In this document: in pieces, positions 14,960-23,085 of the stretch
How the letters are laid out: every line of letters begins with the position of its first letter
How positions within the stretch are numbered: the first letter of the stretch is position 1
Made by a program: the position numbers and the translations under genes
Assembly: GCA_903935335.1 (NCBI GenBank)
Contig: CAIZRG010000014.1
Span: 1 to 33,131 of the forward strand
Source of the DNA: Oligoflexia bacterium
GTDB lineage: Bacteria > Bdellovibrionota > UBA1018
Reading direction: 5' to 3'
Length of the DNA: 33,131 nucleotides
The notes under the pieces: generated by a model
Databases searched by the model: none
What the model saw: the letters and a program-made list of their open reading frames with translations, nothing else
Told to the model about the DNA's origin: nothing

Positions 14960-15820
14960 GTGATGAAAATGCATTTTGTTGATTCAGCAGTGTATCGGAT
15001 ATTAAAAGCGAGGGGATTTTCGAGTTGTTTTCGCAACACGAAAGGGGGAGTCATCCACTCTCTTGAAAAGAGAGTGGATCAAGAGAAAGAAGTCATTGTT
15101 CTCGTTCATGGAGTGGGGGCGAATGCTGCTCACTACGCTCGAATTATGTTTCCTTTGCAAAGGGCAGGTTATTCCATTTTGGCATTAGATCTTCTCTCTC
15201 ATGGGTATAGTGAGGATCCAGGAAAAGAAGTATCGAGTGACCGATTATTCGAAGCTTTTTCAGATTGGCTCAATCAAGTTCAAACTGAAAAATTGATTCT
15301 TGTAGGAAATTCATTGGGGGGTGCTTTAAGTCTCAGGTACTCTGTTCTTTTCCCAGAGCGAGTGAAAAAGCTTATCTTAATTTCTCCTGCAGGAGGATTT
15401 GAGTCTGGAGAGGAGTGGGAAGAATTTAAAAAGGATCTTCAATTTAAATCAAAAGCAGATAGTTTAAGCTATTTGGGTCGAATCTATCACCAAAAGCCTT
15501 TTTATCTTTCCTGGTTTGCTCAATCATTTTTTGAGATGATGTCAAAAGCTTCCATTCAAAAACTAGTAGAAGAAGGAAAATTTGAAGAATTTGAGCTGAG
15601 TAAAACGGGATCGGATCTATCTAAGATATTCCCTCCGACTCTTTTGATCTGGGGTCGTTCAGAGAAAATCTTTCCTAAGAAACACCTGGAGTGGTTTAAA
15701 AAAAATCTTCCTTCCTCTGTGATTTTTGATGAGACAAAGGCCATTGGCCACTGTCCTCAAGTGGAAAGTGCAAGATGGCTTTGGAAGCGGATGGATCGTT
15801 TTATGCAAGCTGGAACGTAA
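14960..15820 (+). CDS. Alpha/beta-hydrolase in the sphingolipid-type operon
   Basis: A 286-residue alpha/beta-hydrolase-fold protein. The oxyanion-hole motif HGVGAN is at 50-55, the nucleophile elbow GNSLGG at 116-121 with Ser118, and the catalytic His at 264 (IGHCPQVE). At the usual acid position WGxxD the protein has WGRSE (Glu235) instead of Asp; Glu can replace Asp in some hydrolases. There is no signal peptide. It lies 15 bp after the desaturase stop and 20 bp before the reductase, so it is probably co-transcribed. The substrate is likely a lipid ester or amide (for example lysophospholipase- or ceramidase-like activity), but the sequence does not fix it. A strong hairpin lies inside the coding sequence at 15053-15079. 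Confidence 0.8.
   Translation: MMKMHFVDSAVYRILKARGFSSCFRNTKGGVIHSLEKRVDQEKEVIVLVHGVGANAAHYARIMFPLQRAGYSILALDLLSHGYSEDPGKEVSSDRLFEAFSDWLNQVQTEKLILVGNSLGGALSLRYSVLFPERVKKLILISPAGGFESGEEWEEFKKDLQFKSKADSLSYLGRIYHQKPFYLSWFAQSFFEMMSKASIQKLVEEGKFEEFELSKTGSDLSKIFPPTLLIWGRSEKIFPKKHLEWFKKNLPSSVIFDETKAIGHCPQVESARWLWKRMDRFMQAGT
15053..15079 (+). repeat. Perfect 12-bp hairpin inside the hydrolase gene
   Basis: ATCCACTCTCTT (15053-15064) pairs perfectly with AAGAGAGTGGAT (15068-15079) across a 3-nt GAA loop. It is within residues 32-40 of the hydrolase. No T-run follows, so it is not a standard terminator. It could slow translation or mark an mRNA processing site within the operon. Confidence 0.85.
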
Positions 15821-15840
15821 TCAGGTGAGGTTTTAAGGGT

Positions 15841-16656
15841 GTGAGAAATTTTAAAACGTGGGCAGGACATCGGGCAGTTGTAACAGGGGCTTCAAGTGGG
15901 ATTGGTGCTGAATATGCTAGACAGCTAGCAACCCTTGGAGTCAATCTCGTAATAGCTGCTCGGCGGATGGATCGACTACAGGCTTTAGCTTTAGAACTCA
16001 GCTCTAAGCATGGGGTGAAGGTTGATTGTTGTCAAGTTGATCTGGTTGCTCCCGAAGGGCCTCGTGTCTTGTTTGATTTTGCTACAGCAGACTCTCAGCA
16101 GGTTACGGTTTTGATCAATAACGCTGGACTGGCCAAGTATGGTTCATTTTTGGAATTTCCATATGAGGATCATTTTTCTACTCTAGCAGTAAATTCTGTA
16201 GCTCCGACTGAAATCACCTATCGGTTTGTGAAACATATGCTTGCTCATAGAAAACAAAGCTATGTGACTCAAGTGGCCTCTATAGCAGCGTTTCAACCTG
16301 TTGGAAATTTTGCTGTCTATTCAGGGACAAAAGGCTACCTGATGTATTTTTCTGAGAGCTTGGCTTACGAACTCCGAGGAACTTCAGTTAAGATCATGTG
16401 TCTTTGTCCGGGAGGGACCTATACTGAGTTTTTTGAGCATTCGGGTCAGAAAATCACGTCATCAGGTCGCAAGACGATGATGAGTTCTGAAAAGGTGGTT
16501 CGACTAGGAATTCAAGCAATGCTTGCAGGAAAAGTTATTTTTGTTCCAGGTTTTCTCAATCAACTCGCTTGTTTTTTACCTCGCTTGATCCCAAGGCATT
16601 TAGGGCAGTTTTTTGCAGCTAAAGCGATGGGACGGGCAGTTGAGAAGGCGTCTTAG
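15841..16656 (+). CDS. Short-chain dehydrogenase/reductase in the sphingolipid-type operon
   Basis: A 271-residue classical SDR of the DltE-like/COG0300 group, which includes 3-ketosphinganine reductase and 17-beta-HSD12 relatives. It has the cofactor loop TGASSGIG (15-22), R41-R42 after the second strand (suggesting NADPH preference), NNAG (93-96), Asn118, Ser147, and the catalytic Tyr160/Lys164 in YSGTK. A hydrophobic C-terminal segment (about 238-262) may bind the membrane, as in lipid-handling SDRs. The start is a GTG with AGGTGAGG 10 bases upstream, 20 bp after the hydrolase stop. Being third in an operon with a ceramide-type desaturase makes a keto-lipid or 3-ketosphinganine reductase role attractive, but this is inferred from context. 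Confidence 0.82.
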   Translation: MRNFKTWAGHRAVVTGASSGIGAEYARQLATLGVNLVIAARRMDRLQALALELSSKHGVKVDCCQVDLVAPEGPRVLFDFATADSQQVTVLINNAGLAKYGSFLEFPYEDHFSTLAVNSVAPTEITYRFVKHMLAHRKQSYVTQVASIAAFQPVGNFAVYSGTKGYLMYFSESLAYELRGTSVKIMCLCPGGTYTEFFEHSGQKITSSGRKTMMSSEKVVRLGIQAMLAGKVIFVPGFLNQLACFLPRLIPRHLGQFFAAKAMGRAVEKAS

Positions 16657-16932
16657 TTTTTCTGTAGCTCGGAACTGAATATTAAGCTACCTCGACTGCC
16701 ACCTTCATTTTTAATTGAGCTTTGTTCACTTGATCTTGTAGGGCAGCAGGAACTGCAAGCTCTTCCGATAGCCCACTGCCGGACAACTTGGTGTGCCACT
16801 GAACTTGATGGAAGTACCAGAAACTCAAGGAGGCACGCCTTGGTATAAGCGATTTCTTTACGGTCTGTCGATTTATTGCGAGCTTAGCTTTCTTCTTCCT
16901 TGACGAAGAGGCCCCAGTTCAGCCATAACTTA
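16657..16932. other. Intergenic stretch with a possible gene relic
   Basis: The 276 bp between the reductase and the TonB receptor are clearly richer in G+C (near 49% by eye in the centre) than the flanking genes. On the minus strand a frame of about 70 codons without an ATG, GTG or TTG start is open, ending at the TAA at 16682-16684. Its product begins about KKKAKLAINRQTVKKSL and contains WYFHQVQWHTKLSGSG. The first part is faintly helix-turn-helix-like, as in some transposases, but no family is recognised. Two short open frames also exist on the plus strand, so the signal is ambiguous. No terminal repeats were found. It also shows no clear promoter for the receptor gene. Confidence 0.35.
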
Positions 16933-19131
16933 ATGCAAATGTTTTGCAATTATTGGGTTACCATTGGATTTTTTTGTATTTTGGCAGTTTCTCAAGTCCG
17001 GGCGGATGTGGATAGCGAATCTAATCTTGCAGATTCCTCTGAAAGAGAGATGCGAATGGAAGTGAGGGCAAAGCGGAGGTTGATTCAAAGTTCTTCTTCA
17101 ACGAGTCGAACCGAGGTCAATCAGGCTTTGATTCAAAAGCTCCCTCAGGGAGGTGAGATTTCTTTACCCAAGCTCATTTCAACAACGTCTCCTGGGGTGG
17201 TTGCTGGTCCGTTTGGACAAATGTTTTTTCGTGGCAATCATGGCAATATTCAATACCAGATTGACGGTGTTCAGCTCCCTGAATCTCCTTCGAATACTTT
17301 GGGCCAAGCCTTTAGCCCTAGAAATATCGAGCAAATGGATGTCATTACAGGAGGGTTTCCTGCTGAGTATGGATTAAGACTAAGTGGCGTGGTAGATATC
17401 CGGACGAAGAGTGGCCCTGAAACTCCGAGTGGTGAGGTTGAACTCAACTATGGAACTTATCAGTCGATTTCTCCTCATCTTCTTTATGGGGGTTCTAATG
17501 AAAAGGGAGATCTTCACTATTTTTTCTCACTCAATTATTTTCAAACAGACCGAGGAATAGACACTCCACAGCCTGAATCAGTTGATCAACAAAATCAGGG
17601 AGGTTCTGAGTCGATTCATAATCGGGCCAATGGAGATAGTGAGTTTGCTAAAATCGATTGGCAGGCAGATAACCAAAATAAGGTATCGTTTTTAGTTTAC
17701 CATGCTTATAGCCGGTTTCAGATTCCAAACTATCCCTCTTCCTTTGACCCCAATAGCCCTTTTTTTTCAGATCATAGCCATGGACTCATGGTTTACGGCT
17801 GTAGCCATGGGCATGATCATGGGCCCTCTTTGGTTTATCGTCCTTCGGATACGGATGATGCTCAAGCAGAGACTAATGCTTTCACTCAGGTTTCTTGGAG
17901 ACATACTTTCTCAGAGAAGGAATTTTTGCAGCTCACCCCTTATTATAAGTACTCCCAAATCGTGGTTACGGCTGATCGTGAGAACGATCTAGTGACGGCT
18001 CCGGGGGGGGCGCAATCCATTTATGGATCTCAAGCAACCTCTTTTTCAATGAATCGGCATATCAATAATTTAGGTTTAAAAGGGGATTATTCTCTTAGGC
18101 CCAGTGCTATTCATCGCATAAAATTAGGATTTCAGCTTCAAGGTTCTCAGGCAGATGGAAGTTATTCCGTAGAAAGAAGTCTTGATGGTTCTCAGTCTAC
18201 TTTATTAGATGGAAGCTCAACGACTGGGTATTTTCAAAGTATTTATCTTCAAGATGATTATACTTTAGCCCAGCCTTTGGTGTTGAATTTAGGTCTTCGG
18301 TTTGATGCGACGCAATTTAGGTTTTCTGGGCTCAGTACTTCAGATTCTCTTTTACAGCCGAGAGTTGGAATGAACTATAGTTTGACTGACAGTACGCAGC
18401 TTCATGTTTTTTATGGAAAATTTTTTCAGCCTTCTGCAGTTGAAAATCTAAGAACCACTTTCAATGCTCTTCATATGAAGCCTGAGCCTTATGACATTCA
18501 AGCTGAGAAGGATGATTATTATGAAGCTGGGATTGCTCAACAATTGGGAAAAACTCAAGTTGCTCAGCTCAATTTTTATTATAAAGATGCAGTCAATATG
18601 CTGGATGAAGCTCAGTTGCTCAATACTTCTCTTTCTCAGCCCTATAACTATGCTGTGGGGTTTGGTTACGGTGCAGAGCTCTCACTCAAGGGGAAGCTTA
18701 CAGAGGATTGGTCTCAGTTTGTGAATTATTCTTATACGATTGCCAAAGGGAAGGGAATCAGTGGGGGAGCCTGGGCGATGAATGAGCCTGTCAGTGATTC
18801 CTATCAATTTTTGGATCATGTCCAGGTTCATACCGCTAATATGGGGGTGACCTATGCCAAGAACTTCTGGTGGTGGACTGGGCAAGGGGCCTATGGTAGT
18901 GGTCTTCGGACAGGAGAAGAGAAGGAAATTAGTCTTCCCTCTCATTTCACTTTTGATACCACACTGGGGTATGAGTTTCATGGGGATCACTGGTGGTCCA
19001 AAATGAGAGTTTCTGGAGATGTTCTCAATATTTTAGATAACCGCTATCCCATAACACTGGGGAACGGGTTTAATGGATCCCATTATGCAGCAGGCCGGCA
19101 GTTTTTTATTCGATTAGCCAAGTATTTATAA
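16933..19131 (+). CDS. TonB-dependent outer-membrane receptor with a His-rich loop
   Basis: A TonB-dependent receptor of 732 residues from the ATG at 16933; the frame extends to a TTG at 16900, but that adds a charged stretch before the signal peptide. The signal peptide ends near QVRA. A candidate TonB box is MRMEVRA, followed by the plug domain with FRGNHGNIQYQIDGVQLPE and IEQMDVITGGFPAEYGLRLS, then the barrel ending FFIRLAKYL. An early predicted external loop (about 280-298) contains five His and one Cys: DHSHG then CSHGHDHG. This recalls metal-binding loops of zinc, nickel or copper receptors such as ZnuD. No periplasmic partner or TonB is encoded beside it. The substrate is unproven; a metal is suggested by the loop. 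Confidence 0.85.
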   Translation: MQMFCNYWVTIGFFCILAVSQVRADVDSESNLADSSEREMRMEVRAKRRLIQSSSSTSRTEVNQALIQKLPQGGEISLPKLISTTSPGVVAGPFGQMFFRGNHGNIQYQIDGVQLPESPSNTLGQAFSPRNIEQMDVITGGFPAEYGLRLSGVVDIRTKSGPETPSGEVELNYGTYQSISPHLLYGGSNEKGDLHYFFSLNYFQTDRGIDTPQPESVDQQNQGGSESIHNRANGDSEFAKIDWQADNQNKVSFLVYHAYSRFQIPNYPSSFDPNSPFFSDHSHGLMVYGCSHGHDHGPSLVYRPSDTDDAQAETNAFTQVSWRHTFSEKEFLQLTPYYKYSQIVVTADRENDLVTAPGGAQSIYGSQATSFSMNRHINNLGLKGDYSLRPSAIHRIKLGFQLQGSQADGSYSVERSLDGSQSTLLDGSSTTGYFQSIYLQDDYTLAQPLVLNLGLRFDATQFRFSGLSTSDSLLQPRVGMNYSLTDSTQLHVFYGKFFQPSAVENLRTTFNALHMKPEPYDIQAEKDDYYEAGIAQQLGKTQVAQLNFYYKDAVNMLDEAQLLNTSLSQPYNYAVGFGYGAELSLKGKLTEDWSQFVNYSYTIAKGKGISGGAWAMNEPVSDSYQFLDHVQVHTANMGVTYAKNFWWWTGQGAYGSGLRTGEEKEISLPSHFTFDTTLGYEFHGDHWWSKMRVSGDVLNILDNRYPITLGNGFNGSHYAAGRQFFIRLAKYL

Positions 19132-19188
19132 AGATCTCATTGCATTTCCTTTCTTGAGTCAGAGCGTCAAATGTGCGAAAAATAAAGA

Positions 19189-19914
19189 ATGGGTGCACAG
19201 TGGAAACATGCAGGTCGGATAGAAAACTCCTCAAAGCGAGGGGCTTTAATTAGTAAACTGGTCAAAGAAATTACGGTCGCAGCCAAAACTGGCGATTCAA
19301 GTCCAGAGAATAATCCTAGGCTTCGAGCTGCCATTGAGGCAGCTCGGAAGGCTTCTGTTCCTCGAGATAATATTGATCGTGCTGTAAAGAAGGGGGCAGG
19401 TTTGTTAGATGAACAGATTTATTATGAGCTTGTGACTTACGAAGGGTTTGCACCTCATCAAGTTCCTGTTGTGGTTGAATGCTTAACTGAAAATAAGAAT
19501 CGAACAGCAGCTGATATTCGATTGCTTTTTCGAAAAGGGATGCTGGGTTCAATAGGGAGTGTGACTTGGATGTTTGATCGTCTAGGAGTGGTTGAAGCAA
19601 CTCATCCTTCCTCAGAGAAAGATATTGAAGGTGAAGCCATTGAATCAGGTGCTCAGAATGTAGAGCCCCTGGATTCTCGTGAGATTCCTTCTGGATACTG
19701 TGGAGCTCGATTCTTTTGTGAACCTGTTGATTTAGACTCCGTGAGTAAGTTTCTAGCTCAGGCTGGATGGGACATTACAGCCTCTGAAATGAGTTATTTA
19801 TCTAAGAATCGAATTGAGCTTTCTTCTGAACAAAGACAAGAGGTGACGGACTTTCTTGATGCCATTGATGATCATGATGATGTCCATCGAGTTTACACAG
19901 CAATTCAGAGTTAA
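19189..19914 (+). CDS. YebC/PmpR (TACO1) family protein
   Basis: A 241-residue full-length YebC/PmpR family protein. It starts MGAQWKHAGRIENSSKRGAL rather than the more common MAGHSKW, placing it with the YeeN-like or MGAQWK branch. Conserved stretches include AARKASVPRDNIDRAVKKG (51-69), YYELVTYEGFAPH (78-90), ENKNRTAADIR (100-110), GSIGSVTWMFD and a C-terminal acidic DAIDDHDDVHRVYTA. The family was long annotated as transcriptional regulators, but YebC/TACO1 members act on ribosomes to relieve stalling at proline stretches. The stop overlaps the stop region of the convergent CBS gene by 4 bp. No operon partner is seen. Confidence 0.92.
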   Translation: MGAQWKHAGRIENSSKRGALISKLVKEITVAAKTGDSSPENNPRLRAAIEAARKASVPRDNIDRAVKKGAGLLDEQIYYELVTYEGFAPHQVPVVVECLTENKNRTAADIRLLFRKGMLGSIGSVTWMFDRLGVVEATHPSSEKDIEGEAIESGAQNVEPLDSREIPSGYCGARFFCEPVDLDSVSKFLAQAGWDITASEMSYLSKNRIELSSEQRQEVTDFLDAIDDHDDVHRVYTAIQS

Positions 19915-20750
19915 CGGGGGTGTGAGTTGAGTTGTTTTTGAATTTTTGTGATGATTTCATGAATTTCAACGGGTTTTCTAAAGATCCAGAATTTTTTAGT
20001 CTTAGCTAATTTTTCTAAAGAAATGATCGTTTCATGGTTGTGCCGATTTGGGTTGTAGGTGATCATAATTAAAGAAAGAACTGTGTTTTGATTGATCTCT
20101 TTTAAGTATTGCAGCCAGTTTTTGTTTTGAAATCCATCAATATCAAGGACTAAAAGCTCGGTTGCTGTGAATCTTCCTTCGTCCAAATGGATCCTTTTCA
20201 TCTTGACTGGAATGACTTTAGCTATAAATTCAATCATAAATTTACTGAAAAATCGGTCTTCAGTGATTAAAGAAACTCTGAGTTTAGACTTATCTTTATT
20301 AGAAAGAGTAGCCGGGGTGGATTGAGATGGGTTTTCGTTCTGTTGATCTTCAGAGAGTTTTTGAGGTTTTTCATTGTAGAGCTTTAAAAAAAGATCACTC
20401 AGTGTAATGAATCCTAAAATTTTTGTTGAAGAGCTTTTGGAGTCAATCACTGGAATTTGCCTAAGAGAATGATCGATCATCATTTTATAAGCTTGATCGA
20501 TTTCAGAAGCTTCTACAGTAATGACTGGGGTTGTCATGACTGTTCTGATCGGACGGAGCCAGTGCTCACCTTTTTGGATCAGATCGATTTTTCGAATCAG
20601 ATCTTGGCCTGTAAATATTCCTACGAGGGATCCATCAGCATCATCTCCAGTGATCAGAACAGCGGATGTCTGATTTTCATTCATGAGGCGCACACACTCT
20701 TCAACGGAAGTATCTGCTCGAACGAGAATAGTAGCTGATAAATGTATCAT
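19911..20750 (-). CDS. CBS-domain pair fused to a receiver-like domain
   Basis: A 279-residue cytoplasmic protein from the ATG at 20750, chosen for a GAG element 6 bases upstream; an ATG at 20783 would leave only 23 bp to the divergent cyclophilin gene. Residues about 3-128 hold two CBS repeats (ADTSVEECVRLMNENQTSAV; TVEASEIDQAYKMMIDHSLR), which usually bind adenine nucleotides. After a polar linker (about 130-157), residues 158-277 look like a two-component receiver: acidic pair in LITEDRFF, phospho-acceptor candidate Asp203 in LLVLDIDG, and the conserved Lys259 in FRKP. There is no output domain. It could combine energy-state sensing with phospho-relay input. The partner kinase is unknown; the neighbouring histidine-kinase-like protein is degenerate. 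Confidence 0.7.
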   Translation of the reverse strand: MIHLSATILVRADTSVEECVRLMNENQTSAVLITGDDADGSLVGIFTGQDLIRKIDLIQKGEHWLRPIRTVMTTPVITVEASEIDQAYKMMIDHSLRQIPVIDSKSSSTKILGFITLSDLFLKLYNEKPQKLSEDQQNENPSQSTPATLSNKDKSKLRVSLITEDRFFSKFMIEFIAKVIPVKMKRIHLDEGRFTATELLVLDIDGFQNKNWLQYLKEINQNTVLSLIMITYNPNRHNHETIISLEKLAKTKKFWIFRKPVEIHEIITKIQKQLNSHPR

Positions 20751-20806
20751 AAAGATCTCGTGTAATCTAGTATACCACTCCATTTGAATATGGTAGGGGA
20801 GTTCTT

Positions 20807-21457
20807 ATGAAAAATATCTTCAATCATCCATTTAAAATGAATTTGATCTTAAGTAGCGTCATTTCTTTGAGTTTGACATTATCAGTTTTTGCAAAGTCAG
20901 GTTCATCCCCACAAAAATCTCAAACTGCAGTGATTGAGACGACTCTGGGAAAGATCAATCTGAAGCTTTTTCAAGAAACAGCACCTAAAACAGTTGAAAA
21001 TTTTATAGGTTTAGCTACAGGCAAAAAAGTGTGGACAGACCCTAGAACCGAGAAAAAAGTGATAGGCAAGAGCTTATATAGTGGTACGATTTTTCATCGG
21101 GTCATCCCGGACTTTATGATTCAAGGAGGCGACCCGCTTGGAAACGGAACGAGTGGTCCTGGCTATCAGTTCGAAGATGAGGTAAATTCAGCCCTTCAAT
21201 TTGATCGCCCTGGTATTTTAGCGATGGCTAATGCGGGTCCTAATACGAATGGCTCTCAGTTTTTTATTACGGTTAAACCAACCCCTTGGTTGAATGGTAA
21301 ACACACGATCTTTGGTGAGGTGGTGAGCGAAGCAGACTTGGAGATTGTAAAAAAAATATCAACCGTTGAAACTCAGCCTGGAGATGTTCCTAAAAAACCC
21401 ATCACAATTCAAAAAATTAGAATTGTTTCTAGCTCTAAAAAGTTAAAAAAATCATGA
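20807..21457 (+). CDS. Exported cyclophilin-type peptidyl-prolyl isomerase
   Basis: A 216-residue cyclophilin with an N-terminal signal peptide (about 1-29, ending SVFA), so it folds proteins in the periplasm, like PpiA. Active-site residues are present: FHRVIPDFMIQGGD with the catalytic Arg, the GSQFFIT motif with Gln and Phe, and PWLNGKHTIFGEV with the Trp and His. A short insert (KKVWTDPRTEKKVIGKSL, about 68-85) is typical of the long-loop bacterial form. The C-terminus is Lys-rich. An AGGGGAG ribosome binding site lies 6 bases before the ATG. It is divergent from the CBS-receiver gene, with a short shared promoter region. Confidence 0.92.
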   Translation: MKNIFNHPFKMNLILSSVISLSLTLSVFAKSGSSPQKSQTAVIETTLGKINLKLFQETAPKTVENFIGLATGKKVWTDPRTEKKVIGKSLYSGTIFHRVIPDFMIQGGDPLGNGTSGPGYQFEDEVNSALQFDRPGILAMANAGPNTNGSQFFITVKPTPWLNGKHTIFGEVVSEADLEIVKKISTVETQPGDVPKKPITIQKIRIVSSSKKLKKS

Positions 21458-21546
21458 TCAATTCTTGAAAAATGCCTCAGTGAGCTTTTCAGATCTTCTA
21501 TTTCATGTAAGATAGGATTCCTATTTTGACATGGAAAAGGAGTATT

Positions 21547-23085
21547 GTGATTAAGAAATTTTCTGTTTTTATCATTTTTGGGTTGCTGAGTCTTGTGGGA
21601 GCGATGGTAGGTCTTCACTGGAAAACCATTGAAGGTTTTCAGGGCCGAGTTACGGAGGTCACTCCTCTTTTTCAGCGACAAAAGATCCTTGCACATCTAA
21701 GAATTGACCTTGAGAAGTATCGGCAAGAGAGTTCAGGGTTTAGAAAGCTCTCTCCTGAAGCTGTTGTACAAGCCAAGGAAAAGCTACGAGCTTCTTTCGC
21801 TCAAGGAGCGAACGAGTTACTGAATCGGTGGAATCCGAATCAAGATCAACGTTCTTTAGTGAATCATCTGGGGGATGCCCTCAATACTCTTTTAACCCTG
21901 TCTGCTCAATTTGAGCCTCTTCTTTATAATAAGGATGCTTATATCAAATCCGAAGTTGTTGATCTGCATGACAAGCTTGTTTCTACTCTGAAGGAGCTTG
22001 AAAAACTGAATGAGTCAAGTATTCTTGCTCTTCGTTTGGATTCCTTGGAATTTAAGTCTCAGTCCTTATTTTTTCTAAGTCTTGTGGGTTTTCTGATGGT
22101 TTGTCTTGTTTTGAGTCTATTATTTCAGACTCATCGAGTTTACTTTAAACCTCTTCAAAAGCTTTGTGAGTACGCAGTTCAGTTGAAAGAAGGGAGAGGG
22201 CGATCTTCTGAGAGTGTATCTTCTTTTATTGGACTTTATGGAGAGATTGAAAAGGTTCTACAGGGTTTAGCGATGAATGTGGAAACTTATGTCAGAGATC
22301 GACATAAGTTTATTCTCGATGTGGTTTCTGATTTGAAGGGGCCTTTAAGCTTGCTTCAGGCTGGAAAATCTCTGATTGAGGGGAATTCTTCGGCATTTAC
22401 TGAGGAACAGCAAAATCAAGCTGCAGAATCAGTGAGGAGAGGATTATCTATTTTCTCAGGAAGTTTAGATGATCTCAATGATATTGTGAATATCAATCTT
22501 TTGGAGTCTCGTCTACAGTCTCAAACTCTGGACTTATCAGAGCTCTTATCGGATGTTGCACGGACTTTGCTGGGCTCAGATTTTAAAAAGCGGGTGCAGA
22601 TTTCAGTTCCACCCATTCCAGTTTGGGTATTGGTGGATGCTCATCGGTTTGAGCGAGTTTTAATTCATATTTTGTCCAAAGTGTTTGAAACTCTTTCAGA
22701 AGAAAGCTCTCTTTCAATTTCTGTTTCTGTTTCTCAAGCGGCTCAACGGGGAGTGAGTCGGGGAATCGAGATCTTGATTCAAGATACTGAGAGGTTACGT
22801 GCTGGGAAGGTAACTTTAGGAGGTCCAGAGCAAGATCTTCTCAAACATTGGATCAGTGAGAAAGGGCTGAATATGTCTTTAGTCCACAAAATTATGAAAG
22901 CTCATCAGGGGTCTGTAACAGCAGCTGGAGTTTCGGGAACGAGTGTTACAGTTGCCATTCGTTTGCCCCAGGAAAGAGTGGTGACTCGAGGTTTGATTTC
23001 ACCTCCGACAACGATAGAGAGTCCAAAAGGATTAGAAACAAGGGTTTTGAATAGTAGAGCAAAGGAGAGATTAGGGAATGAGTGA
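21547..23085 (+). CDS. Membrane pseudo-histidine kinase
   Basis: A 512-residue protein from the GTG at 21547, supported by AAGGAG 4 bases upstream; the frame also opens at a TTG at 21526. It has two transmembrane helices (about 5-24 and 174-195) around a helical periplasmic sensor region, then a linker, a DHp-like helix and an ATPase-like domain. The phospho-acceptor motif normally reading S-H-E-L-R-T-P-L is VSDLKGPL here, with Ser261 replacing the His. The N-box has Lys378 where the Mg-binding Asn should be. The G1 motif DxGxG has become DTERL (from Asp413), and the G2 glycines are mostly lost. The protein therefore should not autophosphorylate and is probably a sensor or scaffold. Its stop overlaps the rhodanese start by 8 bp. 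Confidence 0.82.
   Translation: MIKKFSVFIIFGLLSLVGAMVGLHWKTIEGFQGRVTEVTPLFQRQKILAHLRIDLEKYRQESSGFRKLSPEAVVQAKEKLRASFAQGANELLNRWNPNQDQRSLVNHLGDALNTLLTLSAQFEPLLYNKDAYIKSEVVDLHDKLVSTLKELEKLNESSILALRLDSLEFKSQSLFFLSLVGFLMVCLVLSLLFQTHRVYFKPLQKLCEYAVQLKEGRGRSSESVSSFIGLYGEIEKVLQGLAMNVETYVRDRHKFILDVVSDLKGPLSLLQAGKSLIEGNSSAFTEEQQNQAAESVRRGLSIFSGSLDDLNDIVNINLLESRLQSQTLDLSELLSDVARTLLGSDFKKRVQISVPPIPVWVLVDAHRFERVLIHILSKVFETLSEESSLSISVSVSQAAQRGVSRGIEILIQDTERLRAGKVTLGGPEQDLLKHWISEKGLNMSLVHKIMKAHQGSVTAAGVSGTSVTVAIRLPQERVVTRGLISPPTTIESPKGLETRVLNSRAKERLGNE

Noticed and set aside
15053..15079. The hairpin in the hydrolase gene as a rho-independent terminator
   Set aside because: No T-run follows on the plus strand and it is inside a well-conserved coding region; kept only as an unexplained hairpin.
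17702..17992. Plus-strand 96-codon ORF inside the TonB receptor
   Set aside because: Out-of-frame shadow of a well-supported receptor gene; its hydrophobic look comes from the base pattern of beta-strand codons.
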